Assembly (NCBI GenBank): GCA_033439255.1
Contig: CM065881.1
Location: forward strand, 558,001 to 622,000
From: Hericium rajendrae
Lineage: Eukaryota; Basidiomycota; Agaricomycetes; Russulales; Hericiaceae
Length of the DNA: 64,000 nt
Reading direction: 5' to 3'
A program made the position numbers and the translations under genes. The notes under the pieces were generated by a model that was given only the letters and a program-made list of their open reading frames with translations, had not been told where the DNA came from and made no database searches. Below are positions 21,794 through 33,291 of the stretch, piece by piece; the stretch's first letter is position 1; each line of letters starts with the position of its first letter.

Positions 21794-23445
21794 TTAGCAT
21801 TGGTATAAGTCTGTCCACTTATTGCTGAGCGACGGGCATCGACAGAATGCAATTTCCTCTAGCGCCATCCCACATTCCTTGCGCTCCTTTAAGGCATTCG
21901 TCAGATAATCCAGCCACCACGGCATGCAGCTAAAATCCATGCAGTCAAAACTCAGGTAGCAAAGGTTCTGCAGTCTTGAAATCGGTCGTGGAGATAAGAG
22001 TCCAAAAAAACGAAGGAGAGAGTCCGAAGGCACAGTGATGACCATGAACACCATGGAAGCCATATTCTCGTGGACGAGTAAATGCTGCCACTGGCTCAGG
22101 TTGAGCGGCATGTCGGTTATGACGAATTCGGAAATGTGTATGTGCGAAATAGCTATCAAGAATTGCTGCAGGATTTCGACATTCCAAGGAGACCGCTCGA
22201 AGGTTACGTTTATATGAGAAAGAAAGCCAGTGGGAGATATCGTGTCAGCCAGGAAAAGAAAAGCATTCGAGGCCACCCTGACGTCAGACAGACGATCCTG
22301 AGGCACGAAGCGTTGAGTCCTGTCTACTCTGCCTCTGGGAGACTACCCTGACGTCGAGATCTGCAGTCAGGATGGGGCTGCAATCCCAAGCTGATCCGAA
22401 ACCAAGCGAAAGGGATCGGCTACATGGCCGAGATCGTCGAAGGATGTGCATCCCAAGAAAAGCTTTATCTCTGGTGGGGCTTAAATGCAGCTCAACGCCA
22501 GCGCGACGTCCAAGATATCTCCGCCCAGTCCGATATGCTCGATATGAAGGAGCTCAACCCTATGTGCTACGGTAGAGAGAACATTGCGCACATGGAAGAA
22601 AGTTGGCAGGATCCACTCGGTCTCTAGATGTTTCAATTCGAGCATACGTTCGAGGGCATCGAGGACTTGAGGCAACGTCGGTATCCAATGTACGGGACGC
22701 TGACCTCAATGATTGAACATAAGGCGTAAACGTTGAAGGTTGCAAAGTATGGGAGATGACCATGGGATGAACGCCCCGTACAGCTGAAGGTCGCGCAGGC
22801 ATGGGATATCGTTGGCAAAGAAGTCGGCAGCAAAAGACCGGGATCTTCGCATGCTATATCGCCGAGGAAATCCAATGTGAGCAGAATAGGTGCAGGTACA
22901 AGTTCTCTCAAGCGAAAAAGATGACAATACGTTCTTGGGTGTGCCCGCCGAAATTTCAGTGTGTGAATGTGGGACGAATATTTAGCAATGAGCTTCGCAT
23001 CTTGCATTACAGACCGAGTTGGCTTCTTGGGTCGATACTCGATCTCCATAGGACCTGTTGGAAGTGTGACGGCATGCATTTGGCCCATTGGCACTTTAGA
23101 AAGAAGGTATATTCGATTCAAATTGAAAGAGAAGAGCAACCGATTGCAGTACTTCGCTGACTGCTGTAAACGTGAGCGACGACTATCTCGCCCGACACCT
23201 CGAGAGCGTAGGCACCAATGAAAGCGTAGGACACGGGCTGTATTGTCATGGAGGATGAAAAAAATCTGAGTCAGAGGTTCCGACGGGAGATTGATAACGG
23301 GGGTGGTTGTATCGATGTGCGCTTTGATGTCGCTTAGCATTGAAATTTCTCTAGAGAGCAAGTTAAAAAGTCGATGAGGCTCCATATATGCGATGCTTGA
23401 AATCTTGACCTCTGTCGACCTCCGCAGTTTGGGATTGTAGTGAAA
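21794..23445 (-). pseudogene. Multiply broken F-box/LRR-like gene
   Basis: Successive pieces of the 13414/19652 subfamily appear in order on the minus strand but in different frames. Near 23385 are LFNLLSREISMLSDIKAHID and INLPSEPLTQIFFILHD (F-box). Then come a piece with NDIPCLRDLQLYGAFIPWSS (about 22815-22740), a piece with VLDALERMLELKHLETE and HIGLGGDILDVALALS (22670-22485), and a long C-terminal piece with MPLNLSQWQHLLVHENMAS and FFGLLSPRPISRLQNL (22306-21794). The LGWxxVTHVCxxWR part is scrambled. At least four frame changes or small deletions are needed to explain it. Traces of the N-terminal lead-in reach about 23445. No acidic tail remains. Confidence 0.85.
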
Positions 23446-25654
23446 CCAGAGACAATCTGTCCTTCACGACGTCCATCGTACCCTTAAGAACTGATCTTGC
23501 GACAGGATTCCTGGCTTTCTTAACACAAAAGAATCAGTCGAATGGCATCGAGATAGAACGCGAGCGTACTCTTGAAACAACAGCAAGATGAGATCTCGGA
23601 GTAGAGCTGACGGGGCAAACGCGAACACTCCGAGCTGTGATGGGCGCCAGCATAAGAGGAAGCCGGATCCCCGATCCGCTTTCCAATATCCAGCTTAACA
23701 TGGACCACAGTGTGAGTCCCGTACTGCAGCTTCCGTTGGCATGCGCAACAGCGCGCGTGTGCGGTTATAGGCTCTTTGCATAGAAAAATCAGGCAGTGCG
23801 CCATCGACCTGCGACCCATATCGCGATCAAAAAGAAGAACATCCCAAGCAGTGTGTACAAACCAAGTCTCGACGCCCCACGACATCTGTTGTGTGGGAAG
23901 CTGCTGAGGTGCTTCAAATCGTGATAATAATTGATGGAAAAGCTCGGTCTTCGATACAGTATTCATTATTTGATGCCGACTACGCTGGCATCGGTCCTTA
24001 TTGGTCCGATAGGCCAGTCCATGCAAGATCATACAAACATATCCGGTCCTTCCCGAGCTGATACGCGCGCGCCCTTCAAGCAAGGACTTCGCCTGGCGTA
24101 CATGGATGCAGATGTGGGGCCATTGGCATGACGGACCAAAATAATACCACTCCGCGTAATGTTGTCTACACCGCCCAAGCGGGAACCGGCATTCCGCCAT
24201 CCATGACAGCTGGTTTTGCCAGATTGTCGAGGTCACAGCCCAGGAGTAGTCCTCGATTAATAGCGCGGATTGCCGAGGTTATCAACGATGTCCAGACCGC
24301 CCCCAGAGGATGATGCAAGGACGACAGATAGAGATGGGTACGACTTGGATCGATCCACTTGTAGTGCACGACAGAGAGGACCATACCGAGGGCATAAAAC
24401 AGCACCACAGTATCACATACGCATACTGTTGGATAACGGGAGGCGCAGAAGTGGCAGTGGCGGAGGTAGACAATGAAGGCCGAGGCGGTGAGAACATACT
24501 GAGAGAGGTCGAGGCCAGGTGAGGCGATGCGAGAAACTGTGAATGAACTGTCAAGACGCAGATACGTATAGAGCTCCGGCTTGATTAGAAGCCCGACACG
24601 GCAGACGCCAATGCTTTGATTTCCAGGGCTCTGTAAAGGTATGCCGTCCATCAGGACGATCGCGCGCAAGACGTATCCCGCGGTTCCTGCCGCGAAGCTG
24701 CCCTTCCATACAAGGACAGAAAGACAGAGATTTGAATGAATGGCAGAGATTTGTATATGACTCGAAGCAGAGGTGGGAGGACACGGCTCGAACCCATGGT
24801 TGTCAACTGTTCCGGCCTGTCAAGGGAGTTACTAGACTGTCCAAGTCGAGGAGCTGGGGCGATCCAATGATAGGTGATCTATCCGAAGGTTCGGCCCATC
24901 TGAACCAAGTCAGACCTTCGAGATATTCATCAATTCCCCGGCGTCAAAAAGGGTATTAAGGACGATTGAGGTCTGTCTTCGAAGTCGTATAATGTCGGCA
25001 AGACTAAGAGTCTGATACTCACAGTTTCAACCATTTCGGGACAGGTGAAGGGATAGAAACAGATCGTTATCCATTGAGAGGTCTCTGCCCAACATCAAAA
25101 GGTGAGCTCTCGTGTCATCTAGATCTGCCGTGAACTACGTATTGCGAGGAGCGGGCCGCCGACACATCTTCTCGGCGTAACCTTTGTCCCTGTGACTCAT
25201 CTTCGCTGGCACTTTCAGGCAGGATATCATTCAAAGAGTGAATACGTAGACATGCCCGGACGCAGCATGCAGGGGGGCGAAGACAGGCTGTCGCAGCGCT
25301 AGCGCCTGCTAAGCTAGCTGGAGCCTGCTGTATTCTCGAGTTAAGAGTTCCCTCAGTAGACCAGCAACTCATGCACATACCTGCACCTGAGTGTTTACAA
25401 GTCCTGAATGCCTCACTCTTGCGCATATCGAGCAGCGTACCGAGTAGGAAGACAAGTTGTGTTTAGGCGCCGCGGCGAGTGCCGCACACGTGTGGACCCG
25501 CGCCGCCACGGTGGCGCCGGGCCATCCAGCCACCGAGGAGTATATTTCGGAATGTCCATCATCCACGCTTTCCTTCCACCCTCGACAACCACAACGATAA
25601 CCCAGACAACGAGCACCGACCGTGACGACGACGACCTCGTCGATCAAATAACTG
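23446..25654. other. Intergenic stretch with unrecognised hydrophobic frame
   Basis: The only frame of note is a minus-strand one at 24166-24669 (167 codons) with hydrophobic stretches (YVLTASAFIVYL, VVLFYALGMVLSVVHY, AVWTSLITSAI) that would suit two or three membrane segments. It is followed in another frame by MSWGVETWFVHTAWDVLLFD near 23880-23820. I do not recognise it and there is no clean exon structure, so it may be a decayed membrane-protein gene. The 25400-25654 part is the promoter side of the J-domain gene. Confidence 0.35.
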
Positions 25655-26660
25655 ATGCATTTGATTCATACAGCTCGTCTGCAAGCACTCCCTATTCACC
25701 TGCAGTTTCTACTGCATGCGCGTTTTGCGTCCACTGTCGCTTCCAACGGCAGCGGCTCCTCCAGCACAGGGGACACGCGCTTCCCATTCCCTAGACACCC
25801 CAATCCCACGCCATTCCAGATCTTTCACCTGAAACCTGGTGCATCCGATCAGGAAATTAAATCGCGGTGTACGTATACGTATATCTCACCATCTGTGGCA
25901 TTATTACCATAGGCAGTATACTGATGCGCATCGCGTGTGGTCGTGGCGACTGGCCACCATATATACCTGGCGAGCAGATTATGACCTCGTCCGCATAAAC
26001 CACCCCGACTCGCCCGCTGCGCGCCTCCTGCCTCCCGGCCAGGCACATGCCCGCTTCCACGCTATAACAGCAGCGTACGACCGCCTGCTGCGCCGCTCAG
26101 GACCCTCCTTGAGCTCCTCTTCGCCCTGGGGCATGCATGGGTCCTATTCAGACGACCCGGTCATGCAGGAGCTCGAGAGGCGCCGGCGGCAGTTCCACAG
26201 ACGACAGCAATACCAGCAGCGCTGGGCCGGCCCCCACGGTCCCGCTCACGGATCTGCACCTGGAGCTGGTGGAAGTCCCGCAGAACATTCAGGATGGCGC
26301 GATCGGGCCATCCTCTTGTTCGGCATTTCGGTGAGGCGCCCGCATATGTACTTTGTTGTACTCAACGTGCTCACATGACCTTCCAATGTTCCCCCTCGGT
26401 TGCCCTTATATCTCTGCATGCGCGTGGTCGGCGGTTAGTGTCTTGGTCTCTCTCTTTACTCCACTGCCTTCGGGCCTATGGCTATTCACGACCAGCACCA
26501 TCGCATGGCCGCCAACAATCTCGCGCGCGCGAGGAGGGAAGCTCGTGAGTTCGGGGCGGAGAGGCGGGTAGCTATCAAGAAGCGAGTAGAAGAGTACAGG
26601 CAAGAGCAGGAGAGAGAGACGCCAAGGTGTAGTCAGGACGCCTGTGGTAAACATGGTTGA
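25655..26660 (+). CDS. J-domain (DnaJ) protein, probably mitochondrial (262 aa)
   Basis: Three exons, 25655-25868, 25978-26330 and 26439-26660, give 262 aa. The introns are 109 nt (GTACGT...GAGCAG) and 108 nt (GTGAGG...GGTTAG). The N-terminus (MHLIHTARLQALPIHLQFLL) is basic and hydrophobic without acidic residues, like a mitochondrial presequence. The J domain follows: TPFQIFHLKPGASDQEIKSR, YYDLVRINHPDS with the HPD motif that activates Hsp70 ATPase, then ARFHAITAAYDRLLR. The middle is Gln/Arg-rich; a short hydrophobic run (AILLFGIS, LGLSLYSTAFG) crosses the second intron and may be a membrane anchor. The C-terminus (NLARARREAREFGAERR) is strongly basic and helical. The layout resembles fungal inner-membrane J proteins of the Jid1 type. 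The first intron was placed by requiring KSRYYDLV across the join; the last exon end is less sure. Confidence 0.72.
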
Positions 26661-28233
26661 GCAGTCTCTTGTAAGTTCTGCAGTCTATCCACATACAGAT
26701 TGTTTTCGCGGATATGGTCCTTCGCCAAAAGACCTCTTTGGTCCGCGGTGGTCGCTGCTGTAGGTGTGATTTAGTTTGCTTAGGAAGGCGACGGTAGGAT
26801 GTTGGATAAAGATGCGTCCCTTCCTAAGTCGATATGTCTGACAATGTCTTCGGCTATGTCAGGCGTCAAGTGCTCTCGGTCGCAGTCTCCTCCTCCTCAT
26901 TCCCGCACCTCTCCTCTCTGTGGTCGAATCCTTCTATGCCTGTTGAAGTCGACACATGACATAGCATCAAGGTAGGAGACGCGATGCATGGATGCTAACC
27001 AGAGCAGGACCCGACGTGCTCTGCGACGATGCCTGCCATTCTATCACCGCGCTGCGCGGAACCATGTCAATTATCCCCTTCACACTGCGCGCTTGCCTCG
27101 TCTCTCCATCGTCTACTCTGCTCTCACCTGGCGAGGCTGCTGGACGACATGGTGGCCAAGGACAAGCTGCATATTTGCTAGCAGTGCTGGACTACGCACA
27201 CTCCACTACGTATCGACCCGTGACACTTCTTGGGCTTCAGCAGCAATGTCTCCTCCTCGACGCACGACCACTAGTCCCTACTCAGCTGCCCTAAATTCCT
27301 CGTACTGAGCTCAATCTGTGCGCTTTACAATGTCTACAAACTCGCAACGGGCCCAGCGTGCTACCCAGCAGCGGGACTGTTGCGAGACAGAACGGGGGTG
27401 GATAGTTTGCTGCCAATGTGCACAAACGTTGCGTGCGGAGCACATGGATGTCAACGTTCGTACTCTCACTCTCGCTTTACTCTGCCGTAGTTGAGCTACA
27501 TCTACATTTCTCCGATAGACGGCCTGCCATGCGCGAAAGCGAACGGGGCGCTGCAGTTGCCAGTGCGTCCGAGACGCGTACCTATCACCTTGGCCTAACT
27601 GTATATCTTGCATAGGCCCCGACCTGTGGACATGATTCACCAGGGTTTTGCGTGTCCGTCGTGCAAGAAGGCGCGTTGAGACGAGTACAACGCGTTGAGA
27701 CAGGTGCGACGCCCACAGACTAGCCGAGGTTGCCACTAGCTGAACAGGCCCCAACTTCCTTTGCCACCTTCAGGATGGGAGTCCCGCTCGTTCTGTCGTT
27801 CAATCCGGCTTCATTCGCATGGGACATTCAAATCATTATACCCTCCATATACCCAATATCACCATTCTCTCCCTAAAATCACCCCGTCCTTTCTCTGGGC
27901 CTTGGGCACGACGATTGGCCTCAACTGGCGCGTCGCATGTTTGAGATGATTGGGAATATTTGTTACACTATACGCGGTTGTAGTTAGTATCGTGCGCGCA
28001 AAACATACTTAGCACTTCGTTCAGACCAATGATGTATCCATATTTTTGAAGGATTGCCATATGGCGCTTAAGTGGTCGGACAGTCCCGAAACAATAATGA
28101 GCGCTGAGCGCTTGGGCTTTGATCTAGCGCTCAACTCCTCAGCAGGTCCTATAAAGCGATCAGACAAGCCGCTGATACCGTGCTTCGTGGCCCACACTTT
28201 CACTTGACCTCCCTACTCACCTCGCAATACGCT
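26661..28233. other. Intergenic stretch
   Basis: Only short frames are present. One at 27330-27494 on the plus strand (54 aa) has a Cys cluster (DCCETERGWIVCCQCAQ), and about 300 bp upstream there are short Cys/His-containing frames. I cannot assign any of them. The final 200 bases are the promoter side of the F-box gene at 28234. Confidence 0.4.
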
Positions 28234-30120
28234 ATGGACGCTTCCAATTTTGCCTATAAGGTAAGATTCGGGAAAATGACTGAAAAGATTCCCTGGGTCG
28301 AAGTCCCCGAGGATCCCAGTCGTCGGTGGGAGTGAGTGTCTGGTTTCTTTCAGCTTAGATTCACTAGTTGCTGACCGAATTCTGACAGGACGCCGAGTAA
28401 AGATTGGCGGAACGCCCGCACCTCCTATTTTGACTGGTCGTCTATTGAAGAGGTCGAGGAAGACTTCCGCGAGGTGTATGGCTCTCTGTTGGACGAAGCC
28501 GATGAACCCGTCATATACAAGTGTTCGACCATTGCAGTCTTACCTGCGGAGCTTCTCGTCAAGATCTTCTCATGCCTTTTGACTGAAGACCCTCCTCGCA
28601 TTCGCGAGACTTGGGACGCTTCGGGATCACACATCGTGGCGGCGCCGTACTTTGGGTGGCTCAGTGTCACCTACGTTTGCCACTCGTGGAGACGAGTCGC
28701 TATATGCTCTGCTGCCTTATGGACTGACCTCGGACATGGCCTTCTTTTAGGACCTTCCTGGACAAAGGAGTTCCTGTTGCGTGCCAGGTGGGCAAGCATT
28801 AGCATCCCTTCGTTTGAACACTACCCCAAGGTCATCGAGATGCTAGAGGACTGGATCCTGGCGCATTTAGCCCACATCCGCGACCTCACGCTCTCTGGCA
28901 ACTGGACGCACCTCCGCTTACCAGGCCACGTCATCCAGAAGTCTTTTCCCGAGCTCATATCGGCGGATATAGACACGGGCGACGAACACAGCATCTCGAC
29001 GCCCGATCTCTTCTACAGTTATGCGCCGAAGCTGCGCCGCCTCAGGTTGTGCAATATCAAGGCTTGGCAGTTGCCCGGAGACTTTCAAGGTCTTGTAGAG
29101 CTCGAAGTCTATCACTACTGTGCTTGGTGCCATGGCAAACGCCCAGGATCCATTATCCCGACGATGAAGAATATGCTACCATCTTTGACCGAGATGCTCG
29201 ATGTCCTGGACGAGCTAGCCCCTACCCTGGAACACCTTCGGCTCCACTTCTCCTTGCCATACTGCGATCCTGAAGCACCTCCTACGACGCGCAAAGCCAG
29301 CCTGGCTTGTCTCAAATCTATGGCCCTCTCGGCGGAAGTGGCAAACTTGGTCCAATTTCTCAGACATGTTGATTTTCCGCTCAGCACGCGCCTGAATTTG
29401 ACTTGCATGCCCGACGAAGTGGACGGTCTGCGTCCTATTTGCAGCCTGTTGGCCGATCGATTTTCACACACGGAGGGCGAGTCCATAAACATTACGCGCA
29501 TTGAATTGGGCACTGGGAGATACGGAGACAAAGTTCTGATTTGTGCTTATGCTGATCATCTCGCTGAACATGTGCAGAGAGACTCGCTACCCTTGTCTCG
29601 CCGAGCTGCAGAGCCTATCTTGAAGCTCTCGCTGGCATATGCATCAGGCAACGATTATATCGATATGTTCATGACGTTCTTTAGGACGGTGCCATTACAA
29701 GATGTCTATCATCTCACTATCTATGGGAGCTGGCATGTCGACCCCGAAGAATGGCACACTATCATACAGGATAGCTTTATTCGCCTGCAGAATGTCCGTC
29801 TGCTAGTCCTGGGACAAGATGCTGCCCAGTATTTCTTTCACGCTATTCACGATACGACGCCATCAGCCACCCGCGACGCAGTCCCATTCCCGCGTCTAGA
29901 TACCTTGATCCTTCGGAACGTGGACGTGTCTCTGTTTGCTCACAGCGTGACGGACCGGGCTCCGTTCGAGGATCAAATGCTTTCGGTCCTACAGGAACGA
30001 AAGGATCGTGGGTGTCCACTTCGGGCTCTCATCTTTATCTCTTGCCAGGGTATTGGTGAAGCCTGGATCGCGAGGCTGAGACAAGTTGTGTCGCCAGGTG
30101 TCGTGACGACCGGCTTTTGA
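28234..30120 (+). CDS. F-box/LRR-like protein (609 aa, two exons)
   Basis: Exon 1 is 28234-28331 (32 codons plus two bases; MDASNFAYKVRFGKMTEKIP). A 57-nt intron (28332-28388, GTGAGT...GACAG) splits a Glu codon, and exon 2 runs 28389-30120. The 609-aa product has a charged lead-in (DWRNARTSYFDWSSIEEVEE), the F-box IAVLPAELLVKIFSCLL, then EDPPRIRETWDASG, FGWLSVTYVCHSWRRVAI and LWTDLGHGLLLGPSW. Leucine-rich units such as MLDVLDELAPTLEHLRLHF follow. The C-terminus is PLRALIFISCQGIGEAWIAR plus a short beta strand. It is the most divergent member of the 28234/33292/41895/45201 subfamily: its first exon is longer and its intron splits GA|G rather than CG|N. Likely SCF adaptor by family. Confidence 0.85.
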
Positions 30121-30458
30121 ACATCAATGGTCAGTCGATTCTAAGCTCTTCTACCCATCCTCCGTAACTGATGGCTGTCACAGATAAAAGACAAGAACAT
30201 GCTGGAACTTTTGTACCTTTTGTAAGACTATTGTCACCGTGTCTGTTGTCCTGGAACATCGATCATTGCTTCGTGTTTTTGTGTAAAACAACCCCATACC
30301 GTAAGGATGTTGAGATGTAGAGCATAATTAAGATTTGCATTAGAAATGATCCTGAGCTGCGCACGTCGAACAGGAAAGAAGTTGCGGAAGGCATGGAGGT
30401 GATCTTCAGTGGACGGGATAGACGCCGTGCTGTCGGTCAAGCGCCAGCAACTGAGCAA

Positions 30459-32410
30459 GCGCCCCACTGTCCGGCGCCTATTGCGTTCAATGTTGTACAC
30501 CACGCCACTATGTCAGACCGTCCACGGCACTCACAGATGCCCGACATACAACGCGTCCCATCTGACTCCATGGTGTATGAGGTGTGTATCCGTGTCCTAC
30601 CAAACTTCCCCGTGATGTTGTTTCCAGCACAACGTCAAGCTGAGCGTATTATTGTTCACAGAAACGGAGACAATTGTATCTTCGCGATGGAGATGACTCT
30701 TATTGTCTTCGGTCTTCGTATCAAAGCCTATGTGCTAAACAATAATACTTGCTCCTATATCTACCGCCATTCATCGACGTTTCGGGAACGCCTTGTTCTC
30801 CTTTCGCCCCCTCACGTTCGTATTCATGGATCGGACTTCCGACTGCATCGTGTTGACAAACTTCAGGCGTCAAAAGAAGGCGGCGCAGAGAAGCCAGTAC
30901 CTGATTTGCGGCGCACTGGCAGTCTGCAGATCTGGGGATGATTCAGGCATGACGTCTGCGAGATAACCTACTCGCGAATGGCGCTGGTGGAGAGATTCTA
31001 GGTAAGCGCACACTTATATTTTAGCCATTCGTACGCAACATTCGCTGAAACAGGTCTTGATTCACTATGCAATTGCCGGTCGGTTTCGTACAAGAGATGG
31101 GTTCAGGGTGGCGGACGGGGCGTCGTCGTTGTCAGCAGCTAAGTCATCACCGCCACGTCTAGCATTCTAGGAATGCGATCTTCTATTGAATGCTCTGACG
31201 GCTATACTACCTATCAGGAGATGCAGTGGATTCCGGCGCGGGCGTGAGACCGCTCCGCGCTGAGGCGTTTCGACGACGTTTGAAGGCTAGAATCGAAGCC
31301 CCGAATCACTACCCGCGGGTCCTGGCTGCGCTTCTCCCAGATAGGATGCTGTTCTTGAAACGTGCTCCGTGGAAATCGAGTTGACGTTCCTTCCGGGCGA
31401 ATACGAGGCCGAAGAGTCTGCGTTGCCCTCGAATTAGCTGGATCTCGGCAACAATCACCCCAGGCGCCTTCTCTGTGCAGTTCTCAAATGTGCCATACAT
31501 ATAGTGCGGCGTGGCAGATCGGCTTCGCGTTCCATCCTCCGTGACGCAACGGATGTCGACTTGGGGCGCCGGAATGTACATCCAGCTCGAGCGACCTTGG
31601 ATCTTGTGCTCTTGAAAAAAATTATCTTCTCGACGACTCGGGACGAACGTACACCTAGATCTGGCATGGCTTCAGCACAGCGTATATTCAGATCTCCCGT
31701 ACAGCCATGAGGTCGTCAAAGCGTTGTGGCACTCTAACGCCATACACCTGCGCTCGACCCCTGCCTGACGGCACCCACCTCGAAAAGGCTCCGCGGCTCG
31801 CCTTCACGCGTCGTTCACTGGGTGGCGCTCTGATCTTCTTTATGACAAATACATAACTACATATCTGCGAATGTGCCCAGGCTGCGTCAACGGAACGCCT
31901 TCCCTCCTCCTAGCTCGTACAGATTCGCAATCAGCAGAGGTTCTATTTGTCATCTTTGAAGTTCGACGCCTCCGCTCCTGCTCCGCAGCTTTCAATTTGA
32001 TTCCGGACCCCACCGTTTGGCGTTGGTCCTCACTTAATTCCAAAGGTCCAGGCTGTCCGGCTCGTGCCCTCATCTAACTCTGATCTATGGCAACCGCGCC
32101 TGTGCACCTTTAGCGTTCTAGGAAATACTATGGATTCTGTGCGTCCGCAGTGACGCTTCGATCTCTGTGTCCATCGTCTGGGGTCAGGAAAACGTGGTCA
32201 TCGCGCATCCCGCCGCCTCTGCACGTCCTGATCTGGTGGTTCATACAGAGTGCCCCCGCGCCTTCCAGTGTTGTTCGTCGTAGACCCTTGCCACATAGCA
32301 CCGCCGCCCGAAATGAGTACTCCTGCGGCGCACTCAGCTTCAATGGCAACGCATGTTCGCGCATCGACTGTTGCCACAGCGCTCTGTTCGTTGGATGTGA
32401 CCCTCGCCAC
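30459..32410. repeat. Direct repeat of about 1.95 kb, copy A (copy B at 36655-38628)
   Basis: From GCGCCCCACTGTCCGGCG near 30459 to CTGACCCTCGCCAC-like sequence near 32410, this stretch matches copy B in order along its whole length. About 85-90 percent of bases agree by eye and small indels are present. The sequence on either side differs between copies. Inside, the minus strand has frames with coding character in copy A only (for example EKAPGVIVAEIQLIRGQRRL near 31480-31420 and GIKLKAAEQERRRRTSK near 32010-31960), so a decayed gene on the minus strand is possible. I recognise no transposase, reverse transcriptase or other family. It could be a segmental duplication or two copies of an unknown element. 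Confidence 0.8.
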
Positions 32411-33291
32411 TTCCTCTTCGCTCCGTTTATCCATCAGAACGTCCCCCTTCGGAACTTCCCCCTTACTGAACGCTCCCTCCTAACCCTCTATCGAACACCT
32501 GCGCTCCCGAACATCTAAACGCGTATGTGCGGGCCTCCTCTTTGCTTGACTTTCTGGATGCTGATCATTGCGTTGGCAGACGTCATGCCGTCCGACCCTC
32601 AACACTGTGAGTCAGGACATCGGGGGCCAAGGTCACAGAATTGGACTGCCGGGCAGCCTCAGCCAATATCAGTACAGATTTGTACTTGGGAACAACCCAA
32701 AAAGAGCGATCCGCATTATCGCTTCAACGAATCCGTCCGGGACGAAATTTACCTTCAAGGTTCGTCAACTTCCATGTGTATGTTCTGTTCATAAAATTGA
32801 AGTCTTTTTTGCTACAGCTTCTCGAAGCAAACGCTTTCCCATGAGTCGACGAAAGAACCATGTTGGCAGTGCAGGAGTTGATGTTGCGACCTATTCCCCC
32901 ACACTTGACACGGACAGATTGAGTTTCGAATTTTATATAGTTTTCTCGCGTCCAGTCCTCACTTTTTAAGTTACCTTCGGCATTTTATTCACTTATCTCA
33001 CCCTCAAGCATGCAAAAGTGTGATTGTAGAGATGGACTTGTACATACGACTTGACTTTCAAATAAACATAGTCAACCGGACTCATTGACATGTTGACATA
33101 AACGCGATCTTGATAAGATATGTAGACCGTTTCCGGCTCGGCGATGCAAGATGATAATCGCATCACTACTACATAGTACTTGAGATCGTTACTTGACCGT
33201 ATACCACTTATATCATCCTCTCGAGTCTCGAAGGCCTACCTGCTCATGAACCGACAGGAAACAAGGCTCTCTCCAATCTACAGCATTCAAT
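32411..33291. other. Intergenic stretch (promoter side of 33292)
   Basis: This is rather AT-rich sequence between repeat copy A and the next F-box gene. The frames are short and unassigned. Confidence 0.4.

Noticed and set aside
24166-24669. Call as a pheromone receptor or other named membrane receptor
   Set aside because: Hydrophobic segments are present but no family motif could be matched, so no function is given.
24765-24860. tRNA-like B-box on the minus strand (GGGTTCGAGCC)
   Set aside because: A T-arm can be drawn, but no matching 5' acceptor strand and no proper A-box lie at the right distance, so no tRNA is called.
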